This document shows positions 62,948 through 64,000 of a DNA stretch of 64,000 nt, one piece after another. The position numbers and the translations under genes are program-made. This DNA comes from Bifidobacterium lemurum (lineage in GTDB: Bacteria > Actinomycetota > Actinomycetes > Actinomycetales > Bifidobacteriaceae), in contig NZ_CP062948.1 in NCBI RefSeq assembly GCF_014898175.1, positions 1,674,001 through 1,738,000 of the forward strand. Reading direction: 5' to 3'. Every line of letters starts with the position of its first letter. Position 1 is the first letter of the stretch. The notes under the pieces are model-generated. The model searched no databases. It saw nothing but the letters and a program-made list of their open reading frames with translations, and was not told the DNA's origin.

Positions 62948-62996
62948 TGCCGGGACGCATGCTGATCGAGGGGTGCGGTTAGCATAATGAACCCGA

Positions 62997-63084
62997 GGAT
63001 AGGTGTCCGAGCGGTCTAAGGAGACGGTCTTGAAAACCGTTGAGGGGCGACCCTCCGCGAGTTCGAATCTCGCCCTATCCGCCA
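62997..63084 (+). tRNA. tRNA-Ser (anticodon TGA)
   Basis: Acceptor GGATAGG/CCTATCC, anticodon stem ACGGT/ACCGT around CTTGAAA, long variable arm, T-loop GTTCGAATC and encoded CCA (63082-63084). It reads UCA, and by wobble other UCN codons. A CATAAT -10 box lies at 62983-62988. It sits directly downstream of its own synthetase gene. Confidence 0.97.
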
Positions 63085-63090
63085 TCAAGG

Positions 63091-63127
63091 CCCGGTGATC
63101 GTTGGAATCCAACGGTCGCCGGGTTTT
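63091..63127 (+). terminator. tRNA-Ser(TGA) terminator
   Basis: CCCGGTGATCGTTGG (63091-63105) pairs with CCAACGGTCGCCGGG (63109-63123) with two G-U pairs and a 3-nt loop, then TTTT. From here to 63366 I see only short GGTTGCG repeats near 63233-63264 and no gene. Confidence 0.88.
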
Positions 63128-63366
63128 CGTATGCCGATGCGGGCCCGGGCCCGGACCCGTTCCCGTGGGGGTCGGGGGTTCCACGCGGGCGAGGCAAGTA
63201 ACCAACCATTAATACTCGGCCCGTTCTTTTTACGGTTGCGTAACAGCCGTAGGGCGGTTGCGCAAACCGCATGCGCCAGAATCGAAGCCATACGCGACGG
63301 CGCGATGGCCTCCCCGGTCGTCGCGCCGTCGCCATCGGATAACGCAAGGCGACGATTGGAGCTGAG

Positions 63367-64000
63367 ATGGCACTGCAATTGGCAAGTCTGCTCGACGATC
63401 CCGTCCAGACGGTGAGTCTGGACACCTTCAGCGGATTGAACAAAGGCGATCCGGCACCGTTCTGGCTGTTTCAGGGCGTCTGCGGAGCGTGGGGCATCAA
63501 CCACGAACGCGCCGAGCTCAACCTCATCACCGTCTCGGAGAACGCCACATTCGTGCTGCTGCTCGACGGCGTGGCCGAAGGCGTGGTGCGCGTCTCGCAA
63601 CCGGGATATGTCGGCGGTCCCGAAGCGGTGGCCTCGGAGATCAGCTGGCTCAATGCGCTGCATGATATCGACGGCGTCACCCTCATCAATCCCGTGCCTA
63701 CCGTGCGCGGCACGTTCATCACCACGATCCGCGATCTGAACGGCGTGGGTTGGACGGTGATCTCCACCAAATTCGTCGAGGGCACCGTTCTGGAGGACCT
63801 CGACAATCCCGCTCCCTACTACCGCACCATCGGAAGCTGGGCGGCCCGGTTCCACGAGCAGTCCCGCCGGTGGGACCCGCCGTACGGCTTCGTCCGTTTC
63901 AATTGGGACATCTCCAATATGGTCGGTCCCTCGCCGCGATGGGGACGATGGGAGACCGCGCCGCTGGAACCGGCCGAACGGGAGCTGTGCGACAAGGCGT
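63367..64000 (+). CDS. APH-type phosphotransferase family protein (3' partial)
   Basis: The frame is open to the window edge; 211 codons are visible from ATG 63367 (MALQLASLLDDPVQTVSLD). The N-terminal kinase lobe (ENATFVLLLDGVAEGVVRVSQPGYVGG, then EISWLNALH) and the start of the C-lobe (STKFVEGTVLEDLDN, ARFHEQSRRW) resemble aminoglycoside-phosphotransferase/homoserine-kinase-type proteins. The catalytic loop may be FNWDISNM or lie beyond the edge. The substrate is unknown. The start is the only good in-frame ATG here and has a weak GGAGCTGAG before it. Confidence 0.75.
   Translation, partial: MALQLASLLDDPVQTVSLDTFSGLNKGDPAPFWLFQGVCGAWGINHERAELNLITVSENATFVLLLDGVAEGVVRVSQPGYVGGPEAVASEISWLNALHDIDGVTLINPVPTVRGTFITTIRDLNGVGWTVISTKFVEGTVLEDLDNPAPYYRTIGSWAARFHEQSRRWDPPYGFVRFNWDISNMVGPSPRWGRWETAPLEPAERELCDKA

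Overview
The window is GC-rich and densely coded, and reads as a Bifidobacterium chromosome segment. Supporting signs are the S10-spc-alpha ribosomal cluster order, a fused AdhE, the PTS EIIBCA / BglG-type antiterminator / GlcP-like porter cluster, a 29-residue bS22-type ribosomal protein and FIVAR-type surface protein architecture. I assign the genus with good confidence from recognition of these families, not from a search; the species is not assigned.

Layout. 1-3.2 kb: the 3' end of a large cell-surface protein, converging on a ROK regulator. 3.2-6.4 kb: an AT-rich control region and adhE. 6.9-21.9 kb: the ribosomal-protein super-cluster from rpsJ to rplQ, including secY, adk, infA, rpmJ and rpoA, then truA. 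23.2-26.4 kb: a fused ATP-grasp/alpha-E protein and a transglutaminase-like protein, a conserved but biochemically unexplained pair. 26.5-27.1 kb: tRNA-Ser(CGA), then a 53-bp degenerate tandem repeat next to a lipoprotein gene. 28-35.5 kb: nusA, infB, rbfA, truB, ribF. 35.7-43 kb, mostly minus strand: an amino-acid ABC transporter without a binding protein, a cupin, an SAH-deaminase-like amidohydrolase coupled to a divergent SAH-hydrolase-like protein, and radA. 43-47.4 kb: small exported protein, bS22, rpiA, RNase HI with a long extension, and a LacI regulator. 47.5-53.6 kb: uxuB-uxuA-kdgK-eda-uxaC, a complete route from glucuronate to pyruvate and glyceraldehyde-3-phosphate. 53.7-56.7 kb: pgm and a lipid-kinase-like gene. 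56.8-62.9 kb: promoter, RAT antiterminator and terminator leader, GlcP-like transporter, EIIBCA, antiterminator, serS. 63.0-64.0 kb: tRNA-Ser(TGA) and a truncated phosphotransferase gene.

How parts fit together. The region is mainly translation and transcription machinery broken up by sugar-metabolism modules. The sugar cluster at 56.8 kb carries its own BglG-family antiterminator and a visible RNA target, so its control loop can be read from sequence. The hexuronate module feeds the lower Entner-Doudoroff step, which bypasses the phosphoketolase shunt normally used by bifidobacteria. AdhE regenerates NAD from acetyl-CoA.

Best candidates for undescribed biology: the ATP-grasp/alpha-E plus transglutaminase pair (23.2-26.4 kb); the SAH deaminase plus divergent SAH hydrolase pair (38.3-41.2 kb), which may form an S-inosylhomocysteine route; the 53-bp dyad-containing tandem repeat (26.9-27.1 kb); and an inverted pair of hairpin elements on either side of the S10-spc block. 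Functions are assigned from motifs and family recognition only; no search was run.
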